Numbered from the stretch's first letter, positions 1 to 10,740 are shown. The stretch is 64,000 nt of DNA from Symbiodinium natans (GCA_905221605.1 CAJNDS010001147.1:171512-235511), one strand, 5' to 3'. Program-made: numbers and translations. The notes: generated from the letters alone by a model not told the origin.

Positions 1-106
1 AAACTCTAAAATCCTAATCCCACATCCGACAACCGAAGGCCTGCGCGGTTTGGCCAAGCCAATCCGGCCTTCTGCCTTTTGCGAACGGTAAGCCGTGAAT
101 CCGCGG

Positions 107-210
107 TTTAGGGTTTAGGGTTTAGGGTTTAGGGTTTAGGGTTTAGGGTTTAGGGTTTAGGGTTTAGGGTTTAGGGTTTAGGGTTTAGGGTTTAGGGTTT
201 AGGGTTTAGG
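107..210 (+). repeat. Interstitial telomeric array (TTTAGGG)n
   Basis: About 15 near-perfect TTTAGGG heptamers. It is the first of dozens of such arrays in the window, in both orientations, so it is interstitial rather than a chromosome end. The flanking sequence to position 410 contains degenerate CCCTAAA-like text and no gene. Confidence 0.95.
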
Positions 211-409
211 GTCTAGCAAGAACCTGAACCCTTAAACCCCAAACCTCAAACCCTGATCTCGGGACCCTGCACCCTGGACCCTGAACCCTAAACCTTGACA
301 AGGCAGGCGGTCTAGAAGTCGAAAGCGATTTCGGTTTAGGGGTTTGGGGTTTAGGGTTTAGGGTGTAGGGTTTGGGGTTTAGGGTTTAGGGTTTAGGGTT
401 TAGGGCCTG

Positions 410-490
410 TACTTGGAAGTTCATGGGTACCGATAACCACAAGTATAACTGCACCGATAAGCACCCTAAGTACCCGTGAGCCTCCAAGTA
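410..490. mobile_element. MITE-like element, family A (81 bp)
   Basis: The ends are inverted copies of about 21 bp. The left arm starts TACTTGGAAGTTCATGGGTA, and the reverse complement of the right arm starts TACTTGGAGGCTCACGGGTA. Telomeric repeat lies on both sides. The same terminal sequence recurs at 59048-59151 as a second two-ended copy, and as lone right ends near 22411-22433 and 30450-30469, so this is a family. No coding capacity and no obvious target-site duplication were seen. Confidence 0.65.
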
Positions 491-1570
491 GGGTCTAGGG
501 TTTACGGCCTTTTTTGTAAGGCTTGGGCTTTCAGGACATCGCGGTCTGTTGCAAACACGAGCGCAGAAAAACGGGTAGGAGGAAAGAGCCCTAACCCCAA
601 ACCATCATAAAGCCTAAGCCCCAAAGGCCAGGAACCCAGAAGCCCAAAACCCTAAACCCTGAACCCTCGACCCTAAACCCGAAACCCTCAACCCTAAACT
701 CCATAAACCCTAAACCCTGCAGTTCAGGCCTGTGGGGTTTGGCTCTCATCCCTCTCCGTGGCCAAGGCTTCCTCCCCCACAGGGACCACATGTGCGTTTT
801 GGGGATTTCGGGTCTAGGGTTTAGGGTTTTGGATTTTAGGGGTAGGGTTTAGGACGCAACAAGGGACCCTCATTTATAGAACTGCCCATGTGTTTCCGCG
901 GGGGTAGGGGTCTTTATGGTCTCGTCGGTCGGGGGGGGGGGGGATGCTTGTAGAACAGCACGTGCCTACGAGGGCGCCCCAAATCCAAAACCCTCCAAAG
1001 CCGAATCATGGACAGCCTCAAAACCCGAAACCCTCCACTATCCCAAACCCTTCACCCCAATCGACTATCCCAGAAAGCCCTACAGGGGCAGCATCGGCAA
1101 GCTCTGGATCATGCTGTGGGAGGGTTTAGGGTTCAGGGTTCAGGTCTCCAGCATCCTAGAGCTCTTTCCCCGGCCATTTCTTGGGCTCCGGAATGGTGGA
1201 TTTGAGGGTCACTTGGAGGCTTATGGGTAGGTCTTAGCAGGGTTTTTCGTACCCTACATCAGGTTACAACCAGTTCTCAATCGCTAAGCCCTAAGCCCTA
1301 AGCCCTAAGCCCTAAACCCTGAACCCTACTCGTAGGCTCTCAGATGGGATGAAGCTGTCAGGCTTAGGGCTTTTTCGGATTCAGGGCTTTTAGGCTTTAT
1401 ACAGCTGTGATCCTCAACCTGAGCCATACCCTTCGGGAGTTTGGGGGACTCGGGATGCACAGAATTTAGGGATTAGGGTTTAGGGTTTAGGGTTTAGGTG
1501 TAGCGCTTCGGGAGGCTTCAGGGAGTGTTTTTTTTGACCTTTGAGTAGCAAGTTACAGGGGCACCCTGGA

Positions 1571-1688
1571 CCCTAAACCCTAGACCCCAAACCCTAAACC
1601 CTAAATCCCAAACCCTAAACCCTAAACCCTAAATCCCAAACCCTAAACCCTAAACCCTAAACCCTAAACCCTAAACCCTAAACCCTAG
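1571..1688 (-). repeat. Interstitial telomeric array (CCCTAAA)n
   Basis: CCCTAAA heptamers with occasional CCCAAA variants, opposite in orientation to the first array. It ends in CCCTAGG next to a coiled-coil exon-like island. Confidence 0.95.
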
Positions 1689-1699
1689 GCAGTCCCCCC

Positions 1700-1788
1700 C
1701 GGGCTCGGTTGCAGACTTGGCCTTCAGCCGCTCCAAACGTCGCTCGCGCTGGGCGTTCTGGTTCTCCAGCTCTTGCAGCTCGTCCTGC
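1700..1788 (-). CDS. Exon-like island, coiled-coil peptide
   Basis: On the minus strand an AG|G acceptor-like site (CTCGAG|GCAGG) opens a frame without stops. It begins QDELQELENQNAQRERR and continues RLERLKAKSATE, a typical heptad-rich charged coiled coil. Telomeric arrays lie on both sides. The donor end is unclear. I see an exon candidate rather than a whole gene, and the product is unknown. It fits the series of minus-strand coiled-coil islands listed elsewhere. Confidence 0.45.
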
Positions 1789-1796
1789 CTCGAGTT

Positions 1797-2161
1797 TAGG
1801 GTTTAGGGTTTGGGGTTTGGGGTTTAGGGTTTAGGGTCTAGGGTTTGGGGTTTAGGGTTTAGGGTTTAGGGTTTGGGGTTTAGAGTTTAGGGATTCTAAT
1901 TGGTTGTAGGGTCCATAGGGCTTGGGGTTTGGGGTTTAGGCTTCGGAAAGCCCTAAACCCTAAACCCTAAACCCTAAACCCTAAACCCTAAACCCTTCGG
2001 GATAGGGGAGCGGGGCTTTTGCTTAGACTTCAGGTTCGGCTTCTGAGTTCGGAAGAGCCTTTAGAGCCTCAAGGGGGCTTAGGGTTTAGGGTTTAGGGTT
2101 TAGGGTTTAGGGTTTAGGGTTTAGGGTTTAGGGTTTAGGGTTTAGGGTTTAGGGTTTAGGT
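1797..2161. repeat. Cluster of telomeric arrays in both orientations
   Basis: TTTAGGG (1797-1890, with TTTGGGG variants), CCCTAAA (1952-1998) and TTTAGGG (2079-2161), separated by 50-80 bp of degenerate or unrecognised sequence. No gene was seen. Confidence 0.9.
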
Positions 2162-2440
2162 GTTCGGAGAGACTAGGACCCTAAACCCCCAAGTCCTCAA
2201 CCCAAACCCCAAAATCCCTAAAACTCGAAGGGTCTCGGAACTTTAGCCGCAGGCCCCTCTTGGGCCTGAGACTAACGACCTCATAAAGGAGGTCTCCTGA
2301 CCCCCCCAAAACTCCTCAACCTCTGACTCCCACATCCATAAACCCCTAAACACCAAGCCTCCTAAAACCCTAGACTTTACCACTGAACCCAAAAAACCCC
2401 TAAACCCAAAACCCCCCAAAACCTAAACCCTGAACCCTAA

Positions 2441-2562
2441 ACCCTTAAACCCTTAAACCCCTAAACCCCTAAACCCCTGAACCCTAAACCCTAACCCCTA
2501 AACCCTAAACCCTAAACCCTAAACCCTAAACCCTTAAACCCCTTAAACCCCTAAACCCTTAG
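2441..2562 (-). repeat. Interstitial telomeric array with CCCCTAAA variants
   Basis: CCCTAAA mixed with CCCCTAAA and CCCTTAAA units. It ends in TTAG directly against an exon-like island on the plus strand. Confidence 0.85.
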
Positions 2563-2640
2563 ATGCGAATTGGGCTAGCGAGGCAAAGCGGCTTGAGATG
2601 CAAGTCGGCCTCATCCAAATCCTCGCGGGCTCAGGGCTGT
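2563..2640 (+). CDS. Exon-like island
   Basis: Follows a CCCTTAG acceptor-like site. The plus-strand frame reads DANWASEAKRLEMQVGLIQI without a stop until telomeric repeat resumes at 2641. The amphipathic composition and sharp borders with repeat suggest an exon. The function is unknown, and the strand assignment rests only on composition. Confidence 0.35.
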
Positions 2641-2800
2641 TTAGGGTTTAGGGTTTAGGGTTTAGGGTTTAGGGTTTAGGGTTTAGGGTTTAGGGTTTAG
2701 GGTTTAGGGTTTTAGGGATTTAGGGATTTAGGGTTTAGGGTTTAGGGTTTAGGGTTTTAGGGATTTAGGGATTTAGGGCTTAGGGCGTAGGGACGTAGGG
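2641..2800 (+). repeat. Interstitial telomeric array with TTTAGGGA variants
   Basis: TTTAGGG heptamers with octamer and GATTTAGG variants toward the right end. Confidence 0.9.
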
Positions 2801-3460
2801 GTTTAGGGTTCACGGTTCAGGAAGTAGGGTTTAGGGCTTAGGGGTTTCGGGTTTAGGGATTTAGGGTTTGGGGCTTACACGATTCTGGTGTTCCAGGGTC
2901 TAGGTTTGGAGTTTAGGGAGTTTAGGGTTCCAGGGTTCTTGGGTTTCGGGTAGAAAGCCTAGCATCTCGACCTTGTCTGAAAGCGGTGCATCCGGGCCAA
3001 GGCGTACATGCCCAGGCTTTTCATGGATGATGGGGTCTCTGGATGTTGCCTAGAGTGACAGCTTTGCATGCGGAAATCATGTTTCTCCCAAGGGAAACCC
3101 CACTTTACAGCGTGTTGCGACTATTTGATCGCGAGGGATGGGGTCGTTGGGTTTCATAGCCACCCCGAACCCTGTACTCCCACCTACCAAACCCGAAACC
3201 CACACCCAAAACCCTGAACAATCCTGAACCCTCACGGAAACTCTGAACCCTCAACCTCCTCGACCACGACTTCTTGAAGCCTCGAGGTCCCCTCCCTAGG
3301 GCTAGGGTTTAGGTGTAGGGTTTCCCACACCTCCGGGCTTGAGGGCTCAGGCTGTGGGCACTTCTTGGATTCGGGCTTAGGGTTTAGGGCTCTTGGTTCA
3401 GGGTTTAAGGGTTTAGGGGTTTAGGGTTTAGGGCTAGGGTTTAGGGTTCAGGGGTTAGGG

Positions 3461-3540
3461 GCCGCCGGCGGCCTCCACAGACATCGTCAGCTTCTTGGAC
3501 AGCGAGCGCTGGAGTGAGCGGTGCCCCTGGCTGCTACAAA
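3461..3540 (+). CDS. Exon-like island
   Basis: A plus-strand open frame reading PPAASTDIVSFLDSERWSER then CPWLLQ lies between telomeric arrays. It ends at CAAA|GTTTAGGG, so a donor-like GT would be supplied by the telomeric repeat itself. No family was recognised. Confidence 0.35.
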
Positions 3541-5150
3541 GTTTAGGGTTTCGGGCTTAGGATTTAGGGTTTAGGGTTTAGAGTTTGGGGTTTAGGATTT
3601 AGGGCTTCGGGAAGATCCCGATTGGGAGAGTGCATTAGGGTTTCTGGTTATACGGGCGCCCGACGTGCTGTGCAGGAATGACTGTCTCTGCTGGCTATGC
3701 TTTGGAACAGGTGTTTTTGATCAGCCACCGTTTGCGCGAGATAACCCCAATCCCACCAAAAGCAGTTGAAAAACCCGACAGGTATGCGCATAAAGTGCCA
3801 GGCTTGTTTCACACTTGGGCGGGGGGAAGGGGGCAAGGATTTTCTATGCAGCAAGCCCCTAAAACCTCAAAACCCTAAACCCGAAACCCTCAACCCGAAA
3901 CCCCAAACCCTAAACCCGAAACCCTAAGCCCTCAGCCCGAAACCCTCTGATGGCCAGAACTTAGTCACAGAGGGCATTTGCAGGGCCCAGGAGATCCCAA
4001 AGCCGTCCTTCCTTTGTCTCGAAAGAATCCTTGCCTCGATCCAGAAGAGGCTGAAAGGGTAGGGGGGGGGGGGGGGTTCAGCCTTAGGAAGCCTTAGGGA
4101 GAAGTAGGGAGTATTAAGGGAACCTTGGGGTACATACCCCCCCTTGAACCTACAATTAATTGAGAAGAGGCTGCAAGGGGGGGTGGGGGGTAGGTCATCC
4201 CATGTTCCCGAAGACCCCCTGTGGCCAAACCTCCTTGAGCCCCTAAACCCTAAACCCTAGACCCTAAACCCGAAACCCTCGAAACATCCAGGATGTTGTC
4301 TGGGGCATCGCCAGCCTCTTCCCCGGCTGCGTTGATGCCGCTAAACCTCAGTTTAGGGTTTAGGGTTTAGGGTTTGGGGTTTACGGTTTAGGGTTTGGGG
4401 TTTAGGGTTTAGGAACCCGACTTGTTGTTCGCTCATGTGAAAGAAGCCGTTCACAGGATTCCCTAAACCCCCAAACCCTTCTCTGATCTGATCCGATCTT
4501 TGTAGGGGGCGGGTCAAAGGGCTTCATCTTGCACGCGGTTGGGTTGAGGGTTTAGGCCCTAAACCCTAAACCCTAAACCCTAAACCCTAAACCCTAAACC
4601 CTAGGGTTTAGGGCTGACAGCCCTCATGGCAGCCTTGGGCTTCTAGGGGGTTTAGAGTTTCGGGTTCCTTGTTGGGGGTTTTAGGTTTAGGGTTTAGGGT
4701 TTAGGGTTTAGGGTTTAGGGTTTAGGGTTTAGGGTTTAGGGTTTAGGGTTTAGGGTTTAGGGTTTAGGGTTTTACGTGTTTGGTCTCCGATGCTTGGCGT
4801 CGACAAGTCAAGGAGGTCTCAAGCCCCGGTACCTCTCATAAACCTCCACCCAAAACTCGGGTGTAGGGTTCAGGGTTTCAGTCGCGTTTAGGGTTTAGGG
4901 TTTAGGGTTTAGGGTTTAGGGTTTAATATTAAGCCTCCCCTACCCCCTGATATTAAAAACCCCCCAATATACTACAATATAACTAACCCTGAACCCTAAA
5001 CCCTAAACCCTAAACCCTAAACCCCACTATTGGCCCACTATCGTAAAATCACTAGAACAGACCATTTCCATTTTCTGCGGTTGGGGGTTTCGGGTTGGGT
5101 GTTATGGCTTTTCTATGTAGTCCCAGAAGCCAACTAATCGTACAAAGCGT
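3541..5150. other. Telomeric-repeat-rich stretch with short unrecognised segments
   Basis: Contains arrays at 4355-4415, 4558-4613, 4683-4775 and 4887-4925, G-runs at about 4064-4077 and 4160-4180, and one exon-like island (4287-4338). Otherwise it is degenerate repeat with no supported gene. Confidence 0.7.
4287..4338 (-). CDS. Exon-like island, acidic peptide
   Basis: Minus strand: GTTTAG acceptor-like site, then a frame reading GINAAGEEAGDAPDNILD. It is short, open and acidic. It is consistent with the other minus-strand islands but cannot be assigned to a family. Confidence 0.35.
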
Positions 5151-5153
5151 CTG

Positions 5154-5276
5154 ATGAAGTTAAATAAGACCTTGAGAAGATTGCTGGCTGAGAGAGGTGC
5201 GCTAGAATGGCCCTTAGAAAGGTACATATATGTTCAAGCTATATTATCATTTATGCTCAGACGAACTAGTAACTAG
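5154..5276 (+). CDS. Small ORF in an AT-richer block, unknown
   Basis: ATG to TAG encodes 40 residues beginning MKLNKTLRRLLAERGALEWP, with an aromatic and hydrophobic second half. The surrounding 5060-5580 block is visibly richer in A and T than neighbouring islands and has its own G-rich tail. It may be part of an inserted fragment, possibly organelle-derived, but no family was recognised. It could equally be chance. Confidence 0.2.
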   Translation: MKLNKTLRRLLAERGALEWPLERYIYVQAILSFMLRRTSN

Positions 5277-5598
5277 TCTATGAGTAGCCTACTAGGTATT
5301 AAGGAGGTAGAAAAGCACGAGGATTGGAATGGGGGTGTGGGTCTATGGGCTTGAGTATGCTATTTTGCGATGGGGGGTATGGGTGGTTCCACGATATGGT
5401 TTCATCATGTGGGTCTGACCCTAAACCCTAAACCCTAAACCCTAAACCCTAAACCCTAAACCCTGAGTATGGGTCTTCCTATGGGGTCTTTCGGCGGTTC
5501 CATGGGTGGGGTTTCGGTTGTTATGGTTTCGGTCTTCGGGTGGCTAAGGGGGGTGGGCATGGTTAGAAAATGGAAATGGTATCCGCTAACTAATATGA

Positions 5599-5688
5599 GG
5601 GTTTAGGGTTTAGGGTTTAGGGTTTAGGGTTTAGGGTTTAGGGTTTAGGGTTTAGGGTTTAGGGTTTAGGGTTTAGGGTTTAGGGTTA
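5599..5688 (+). repeat. Interstitial telomeric array (TTTAGGG)n
   Basis: About 13 perfect heptamers. Confidence 0.95.
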
Positions 5689-5711
5689 GGTCTGGTTTAA
5701 TCTTAGGGGGA

Positions 5712-5775
5712 GGGGATGAGCCCTCCTCCAGGTGCAAGGGGCTGGATCTGCATCTCGGCGAACCGGTCCTCGGCA
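5712..5775 (-). CDS. Exon-like island
   Basis: The minus-strand frame reads LAEDRFAEMQIQPLAPGGG, possibly starting after a GCCGAG|GACC acceptor-like site. It lies between two long telomeric arrays. Product unknown. Confidence 0.4.
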
Positions 5776-5776
5776 A

Positions 5777-6058
5777 GGGTTTAGGGTTTAGGGTTTAGGG
5801 TTTAGGGTTTAGGGTTTAGGGTTTAGGGTTTAGGGTTTAGGGTTTAGGGTTTAGGGTTTAGGGTTTAGGGTTTGGGGTTTGGGGTTTGGGGTTTGGGGTT
5901 TTAGGGTTTAGGGTTTTGGGTTTAGGGTTTAGGGTTTAGGGTTTAGGGTTTAGGGTTTAGGGTTTAGGGTTTAGGGTTTAGGGTTTAGGGTTTAGGGTTT
6001 AGGGTTTAGGGTTTAGGGTTTAGGGTTTAGGGTTTAGGGTTGGGGTTTAGGGTTTAGG
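5777..6058 (+). repeat. Long interstitial telomeric array (about 280 bp)
   Basis: About 40 heptamers with a central patch of TTTGGGG units (5874-5900), a block of homogenised variants inside an otherwise perfect array. Confidence 0.95.
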
Positions 6059-6429
6059 GAGAGAGCCTGCTGTGGGGTGTGGGTTTCAGGGCGTCTGGCT
6101 TCTCAAACGTATCCGAACTTTCCGAGCCCCTATGTTCTGTGTGAAGACCGCAAACGACACTATGACTTTCGAGAACCTCGGAGGTTTTAGGGCATGAGGG
6201 TTTCGGGCCTACGAAACCGAAAATCCGAAATCCTGAACTTAAAAGTGTTTAGGGTTTAGGGTTTAATGTTTAGGGTTTAGGGTTATAACCCTAAACCCGT
6301 ACCCCTAAACTCCAAGCCCGAAAGTCGAAACCCTGAACCCGAAACTCGAGACCCCGAAGCCCCCGAAGCCCCCGAAGCCCCCGAAGCCCCCGAAACCCTA
6401 AACCCTAAACCCTAAACCCTAAACCTTAC

Positions 6430-6511
6430 TCATGTGAGTCCAAAAGGCGGCGAGCTCAGCAATCTGCTCCAGGAGCTCTTCCTCCGACTCGGCAGCGTCC
6501 TTTTTGGACAC
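6430..6511 (-). CDS. Exon with canonical donor into telomeric intron, coiled coil
   Basis: On the minus strand the frame begins at CCGGAG|GTGTCC, reads VSKKDAAESEEELLEQIAEL then AAFWTHM, and ends ATGA|GTAAGG. The GTAAGG donor consensus runs straight into telomeric repeat. This is one of the best-supported islands: open frame, strong acidic coiled-coil bias and a strong donor. The parent gene is unknown and probably continues on the minus strand. Confidence 0.55.
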
Positions 6512-6836
6512 CTCCGGGTAAAGACAGGCGTTTCGGGTTTAGGGTTTTGGGTTTAGGGCTTAGGGTTTAGGGTTTAGGGTTTAGGGTTTGGGTTTAGGGG
6601 TTACGGTTCAGGGTTTAGGGTTTAGGGTTTAGGGTTTAGGGTTTAGGGTTTAGGGTTTGAGGTTTAGGGTTTAGGGCCAAAGGGTTTAGGGCTTAGGGTT
6701 TAGGATGCTTTAAGGAGAACGAGTTGAGCAAGAAGTTTGCCCTACAGAGGGTCCCAAAACTTTTCTGCGAAACATACGCTGAAGCCAGAAAGCCCTGCAA
6801 ATACCGACAAACCCCATCCCAGGAAGTGAGCCCTGT

Positions 6837-7063
6837 AGGGTTTAGGGTTTAGGGTTTAGGGTTTAGGGTTTAGGGTTTAGGGTTTAGGGTTTAGGGTTTA
6901 GGGTTTAGGGTTTAGGGTTTAGGGTTTAGGGCTAAACCCTCGCGGGCGCTCGGGTGTGAAGCGCCCTGTCCTGCCCCAAACCCCAAACCCCAAACCCCAA
7001 ACCCCAAACCCTAAACCCTAAACCCTAAACCCTAAACCCTAAACCCTAAACCCTAAACCCCAA
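6837..7063. repeat. Two opposed telomeric arrays
   Basis: TTTAGGG at 6837-6930 and CCCTAAA with CCCCAAA variants at 6975-7063. Between them is a 36-nt minus-strand open patch (DRALHTRAPAR after a GGCAG acceptor-like site). Confidence 0.9.
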
Positions 7064-7231
7064 AAAGTTGGAAACCTTTGTAAGGACAAATAGTGCTGGG
7101 ATTCCCTATTCTTGCATTACTCTTAGGGATTGAGGCTATTGAGTTTCCAACTTCTTTGGCTTCTACGATAAAACTGGGCAGGCCTCCCCTTCGCCGCCGT
7201 GGAAGCATTGGCTGAACTTTAAAAAAAAACC

Positions 7232-7400
7232 TGGGGTTTAGGGTTTAGGGGGTTTAGGGGGTTTAGGGTTTAGGGGTTTAGGGGGTTTAGAGGGTTTAGG
7301 GGGTTTAGGGGGTTTAGGGGGTTTAGGGGGTTTAAGGGGTTTAGGGGGTTTAGGGTTTTTAGGGTTAAGGGTTTTGGTTTAGGGTTTAGGGTTTTGGCAA
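7232..7400 (+). repeat. Telomere-variant array rich in TTTAGGGGG
   Basis: About ten units carry two or three extra G residues (TTTAGGGGG), a homogenised local variant of the telomeric heptamer. Confidence 0.85.
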
Positions 7401-7559
7401 CAAGGTTCTCTTGGAGAAAAGCTTGCATTTTGGTCATGCTGCTCTTTACAGTTCAGTTGGCCCACAGCGCTTCGACCAAAGGCTGCTGGGAGCTGGGTTT
7501 TTTGGGGTCACGCCAGAACACTTTTTTGCTTTTTGTTGCACATTATATGTATAATATAA

Positions 7560-7603
7560 TAAAAAATAAGAATAATAACAATAATAATAATAATAACAAT
7601 AAC

Positions 7604-7636
<33 letters not shown>

Positions 7637-7640
7637 TCTC
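7560..7640. repeat. AAT/AAC trinucleotide microsatellite
   Basis: An AATAAT tract with AAC interruptions. It generates long Asn, Tyr and Ile runs in overlapping frames that are not genes. Confidence 0.9.
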
Positions 7641-7741
7641 TTGGGAGGGCGGGCCGGGCTGCCTCGAAACCCTCGGTTTTTGCGGCACGTTCGGCCTCTT
7701 TCGCGGAAAGCCATCGGTATTTACAGCAGTTTTTTTCGGTT

Positions 7742-7918
7742 AGGGTTCAGGGTGTAGGGTGTAGGGTGTAGGGTGTAGGGTGTAGGGTGTAGGGTGTAGG
7801 GTGTAGGGTGTAGGGTGTAGGGTGTAGGGTGTAGGGTGTAGGGTTTAGGGTTTAGGGTTTAGGGTTTAGGGTTTAGGGTAAAGTTTAGGGTTTAGGGTTT
7901 AGGGTTTAGGGTTTAGGG
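7742..7918 (+). repeat. Telomere-variant array (TGTAGGG)n then TTTAGGG
   Basis: About 13 consecutive TGTAGGG heptamers (7750-7840), followed by canonical TTTAGGG. The variant is locally pure, which implies tandem amplification of a mutated unit after insertion. Confidence 0.9.
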
Positions 7919-7960
7919 TGCTTCGGGTCGTGGCTGTGCGTGTCGGTCCTCATCTTCAGC

Positions 7961-9326
7961 ATGCCAGCAACCGCAGAAGATGAGGACAGAGAGGGGCGAC
8001 CCAAAGAAGAAACTCCGGAAGATGCCCATGTTTTTCCAAAAGCCGAAGATGCCGTAAAAACCGAGGATACATGCAAAGACAGAGCCTCATATGATGGCGA
8101 AGGTCTCCACATTCTGTGCTTGTCTTGAAGTACGTGGAGTGTGGGTGCCAAAAGCAGACGCCAACGAAACCGCAGATGCTCGGGCCGCCACGAGCTGGGC
8201 CTCAGGATGGAGTTCTCGGATAACCTGCCTGACCTCGCTCAGGAGGTCCAGGCGGAAGTTCTGCCACTCCTATGGCAAGAAACTGATGAATGCTTTGCCA
8301 TAACGATCACACAGCTGAAGACACCCCCAGAAGCTCTGCCTTCAATGCCTGGGCCAGGATCGAAACACACCGAAAGGAATGCAGTGCGCATGGCGAAAGC
8401 CTCGCCTGCACCGCAGCAGAAGTTGTCGCCATCATGAAAGCCTTTGCCAAGTTGGAACTGTGAGCACTTCTGGTGAAGCGCGAGGTTTGAAAGCTGTCTA
8501 CGCTCATCTCAACTCTGATTCAGACTGGAATTTTCGAAAGAGGCGAAGGCGGACTCTACGGCTTTGAGCACTGCTGTGCAACCAACTGCGGAAGCAAGTG
8601 CGTCCCAAGGTCCGCAGTTTGCCCACCAACACACGAGGCAGGCGTGCAAATGACATAATATGCTGTCCAGACCCCTTGGGAAGACCGTCGCCAACACCAA
8701 CACTTTCGAGAGAAATGTCCGAGATCACTCAAGAACCAAGCCTAGGCAGGGTCTCAGGCCAGAAATGGCAAGAGTGATGTTCAAAGAAGCAGCGCCACAG
8801 AGGAGTGTCACAAAGAAATTGCCGTAGCATCGGCGGAGCTCCTGCAGGGACCGCTCGACAACCTCTCCCCAAAATGTAAAGGAGCTCTTCCCGAAGTCCC
8901 AGCCTTGCTCGATGAGGCATCTTGCGCGCGATTGCTCCAGACGAAAACGTGCCAGGGATCGCAATTGCACGGTGACTGTCTGGCAGTCCTGCCAATCCGT
9001 GGTAAGAACAAGAAAGAGTCTCCAAAACACGCGCGACTTTGACATTGTGCCCAGGGAGTGCTCGAAGATAGTGTCTGCAAGAGCTAAGTTCAAGCATGTT
9101 GCGGTACAAGCCACATGCAGCCCACTCAGCGGGCTTCGGGATGCTGGAGATGATCGAAAGGGCCGCAGAAAGCATGCAAAAGCCTCGGATCGCAGGTCTG
9201 CCTGAAGAGGTGGGAAACCAAGAACGCGAGAATGCAGTACTTTCTCAGACACCACCAGGACACCATGAAAGGCGAGAAGCAAGTCTGGCATGTGGAATCC
9301 TCGCACAGGCTCGAAAGACTTGGTAG
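7961..9326 (+). CDS. Multi-exon gene of unknown function
   Basis: The first ATG (7961) lies two bases after a CTTCAG acceptor-like site that could take a spliced leader. The first exon encodes an acidic peptide starting MPATAEDEDREGRPKEETPE. A well-supported part is the exon ending at 8459 (frame ...MKAFAKLE), GT-AG intron 8460-8523, and exon 8524-8653, where the coding phase is kept. A further coding block (about 8742-9001, including EECHKEIAVASAELLQGP) ends in a GTAAGA donor. The intron 9002-9081 joins it in phase to an exon that ends at TAG 9326 (includes ESMQKPRIAGLPEEVG). The joins between 8100 and 8330, and between 8653 and 8742, are unresolved, so this could be two genes. No domain was recognised. 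Flanking DNA is telomeric repeat on the left and unrecognised sequence on the right. Confidence 0.5.
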
Positions 9327-10200
9327 CTCAGTTTGAGGTCATGTACAACACCTGCAGAGCACCTGCAGAAGCCCTCCCGATGAGCAGCCAAATAGTATCT
9401 GTACAATGTATCAACCATTGCACATCACTACTGAAAGCCATGATTTGTTTGTGGCTCCATGTTGAAAATGTCACATCGCGGGCCGGATCAATATTTTCAG
9501 CAGATACCATTTCCACCTCCAATTCGACATATATGCACAACATGCACAGCACGTGTGCAGGGTGACCTGAGCAGACCCTGCATAGCATCGGGCATGACGC
9601 TCCACAGATGCGTCTCTCAGCATGGCCTGTCGGACAAGGTCATGCGACTCGTCTCAAACAGCATCAGAGCACTATGAGATATGGTGCACATGTGGCCTGA
9701 ACGGTGTCAGGGACGTAGTTGTGGCTTCTACTTTTGTCAGCAACTGCATGCTCAAGAGTTTCTCCTGAGCATCCCTACACAAAAGCCGAGAAATGGCTGA
9801 CAAAGCTGCATGGAAGAACAAGCAGAACGTGCTGACTCGAAATAGCATCCCGGGTTGGCTCGCATTGCGCTGGTACGTAAACGTGATCGACACATGACCT
9901 GCCAAGAAGGGGGGTTGCCACACCCCTCCCCCCCCAACAAGAACAAAATATACACAGTTAAAGTTCGTTTTTGTCACGCGAGCCACAGAATCCAGACCGC
10001 CTCGACGCTGGTGGCCTCGCTCCCGCAGCGCTCAGCCACCTCCGCACACTGAGCCGCCGCCAGGCGGCCAGCGGCTTCGGCAGTGAGCGTTGCCAACAGC
10101 ACAGCCCGTCTTTGCGGGCTGCGACGCGGCAAAGCCACGCAGCGGGCGGAACCCGCATCTGGCCCAAAAAGTCTGGGCCTGCTCGTCCTTGGGTTTCAAG
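9327..10200. other. Unrecognised stretch with GC-rich hairpins
   Basis: 9327-9960 contains no frame I can support. 9970-10195 is rich in short inverted repeats, such as CAGCCCG/CGGGCTG around 10100-10122 and GGCCCA/TGGGCC around 10160-10178. These could be structured RNA or an element end. No tRNA-like boxes were identified. Confidence 0.4.
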
Positions 10201-10379
10201 GCCTGAGCTCAGATATATGACACTTGAGGGCCGCTATGGATTAGTCCGTGCTCTAGTAGGGTTATGGCTGGAAACGCCCCGATCGATGCGCCTTTCCCGC
10301 TTCCCTCTCCCCGCCCTCCGCGAGCCCCACCGCCGCCACGCTGCCCTTCCCATCCCCTCTCCAATTCCTCTTCTTCTTC

Positions 10380-10740
10380 TCCGTCTGTCCATAACAACAA
10401 ACACCACCTCCAAACCACTACACATCACACCACATGTCACCACCACAGACCACCACAGACCACCACCACCATCACCACCCACCAACACCACCGCCACCAC
10501 CACCACCACCACAAACCACCGCAAACCAGCAAACCACCAGCACCAGCACCTGCACCACAGACCACCACAAACCACCACAGACCACCACAGACCACCACAG
10601 ACGACCACAGACCACCACGGACCACCACCACAGACCCCCACCACCATCACCACCGCAGCCACCACGCCCCCACCGGACTCCAAACTCCCCTACGCACCGA
10701 CGCCCCACCACACACTGCCACCAAACACCACGATACAGCG
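10380..10740. repeat. CCACCACAGA minisatellite / CCA-rich low-complexity tract
   Basis: Tandem, slightly degenerate CCACCACAGA decamers with CCA runs. All three frames stay open and encode His/Thr/Pro-rich (or Val/Gly/Trp-rich) strings, which I regard as artefact. Confidence 0.85.

Noticed and set aside
107-210. True chromosome end at the left of the window
   Set aside because: Comparable arrays occur throughout in both orientations, and unique sequence continues on both sides.
1-7742. CRISPR-like pattern of repeats and spacers
   Set aside because: The repeats are contiguous telomeric heptamers of variable array length, the host is eukaryotic, and no cas genes exist.
7394-7771. ORF with poly-Asn and its Tyr-rich complement
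   Set aside because: Open only because of the AAT microsatellite, flanked by telomeric repeat.
8725-9306. 193-codon minus-strand ORF
   Set aside because: Lies opposite plus-strand exons that have matching splice sites and better composition.
9971-10200. tRNA-derived SINE or structured ncRNA
   Set aside because: Several GC hairpins but no A/B-box sequence and no second copy in the window.
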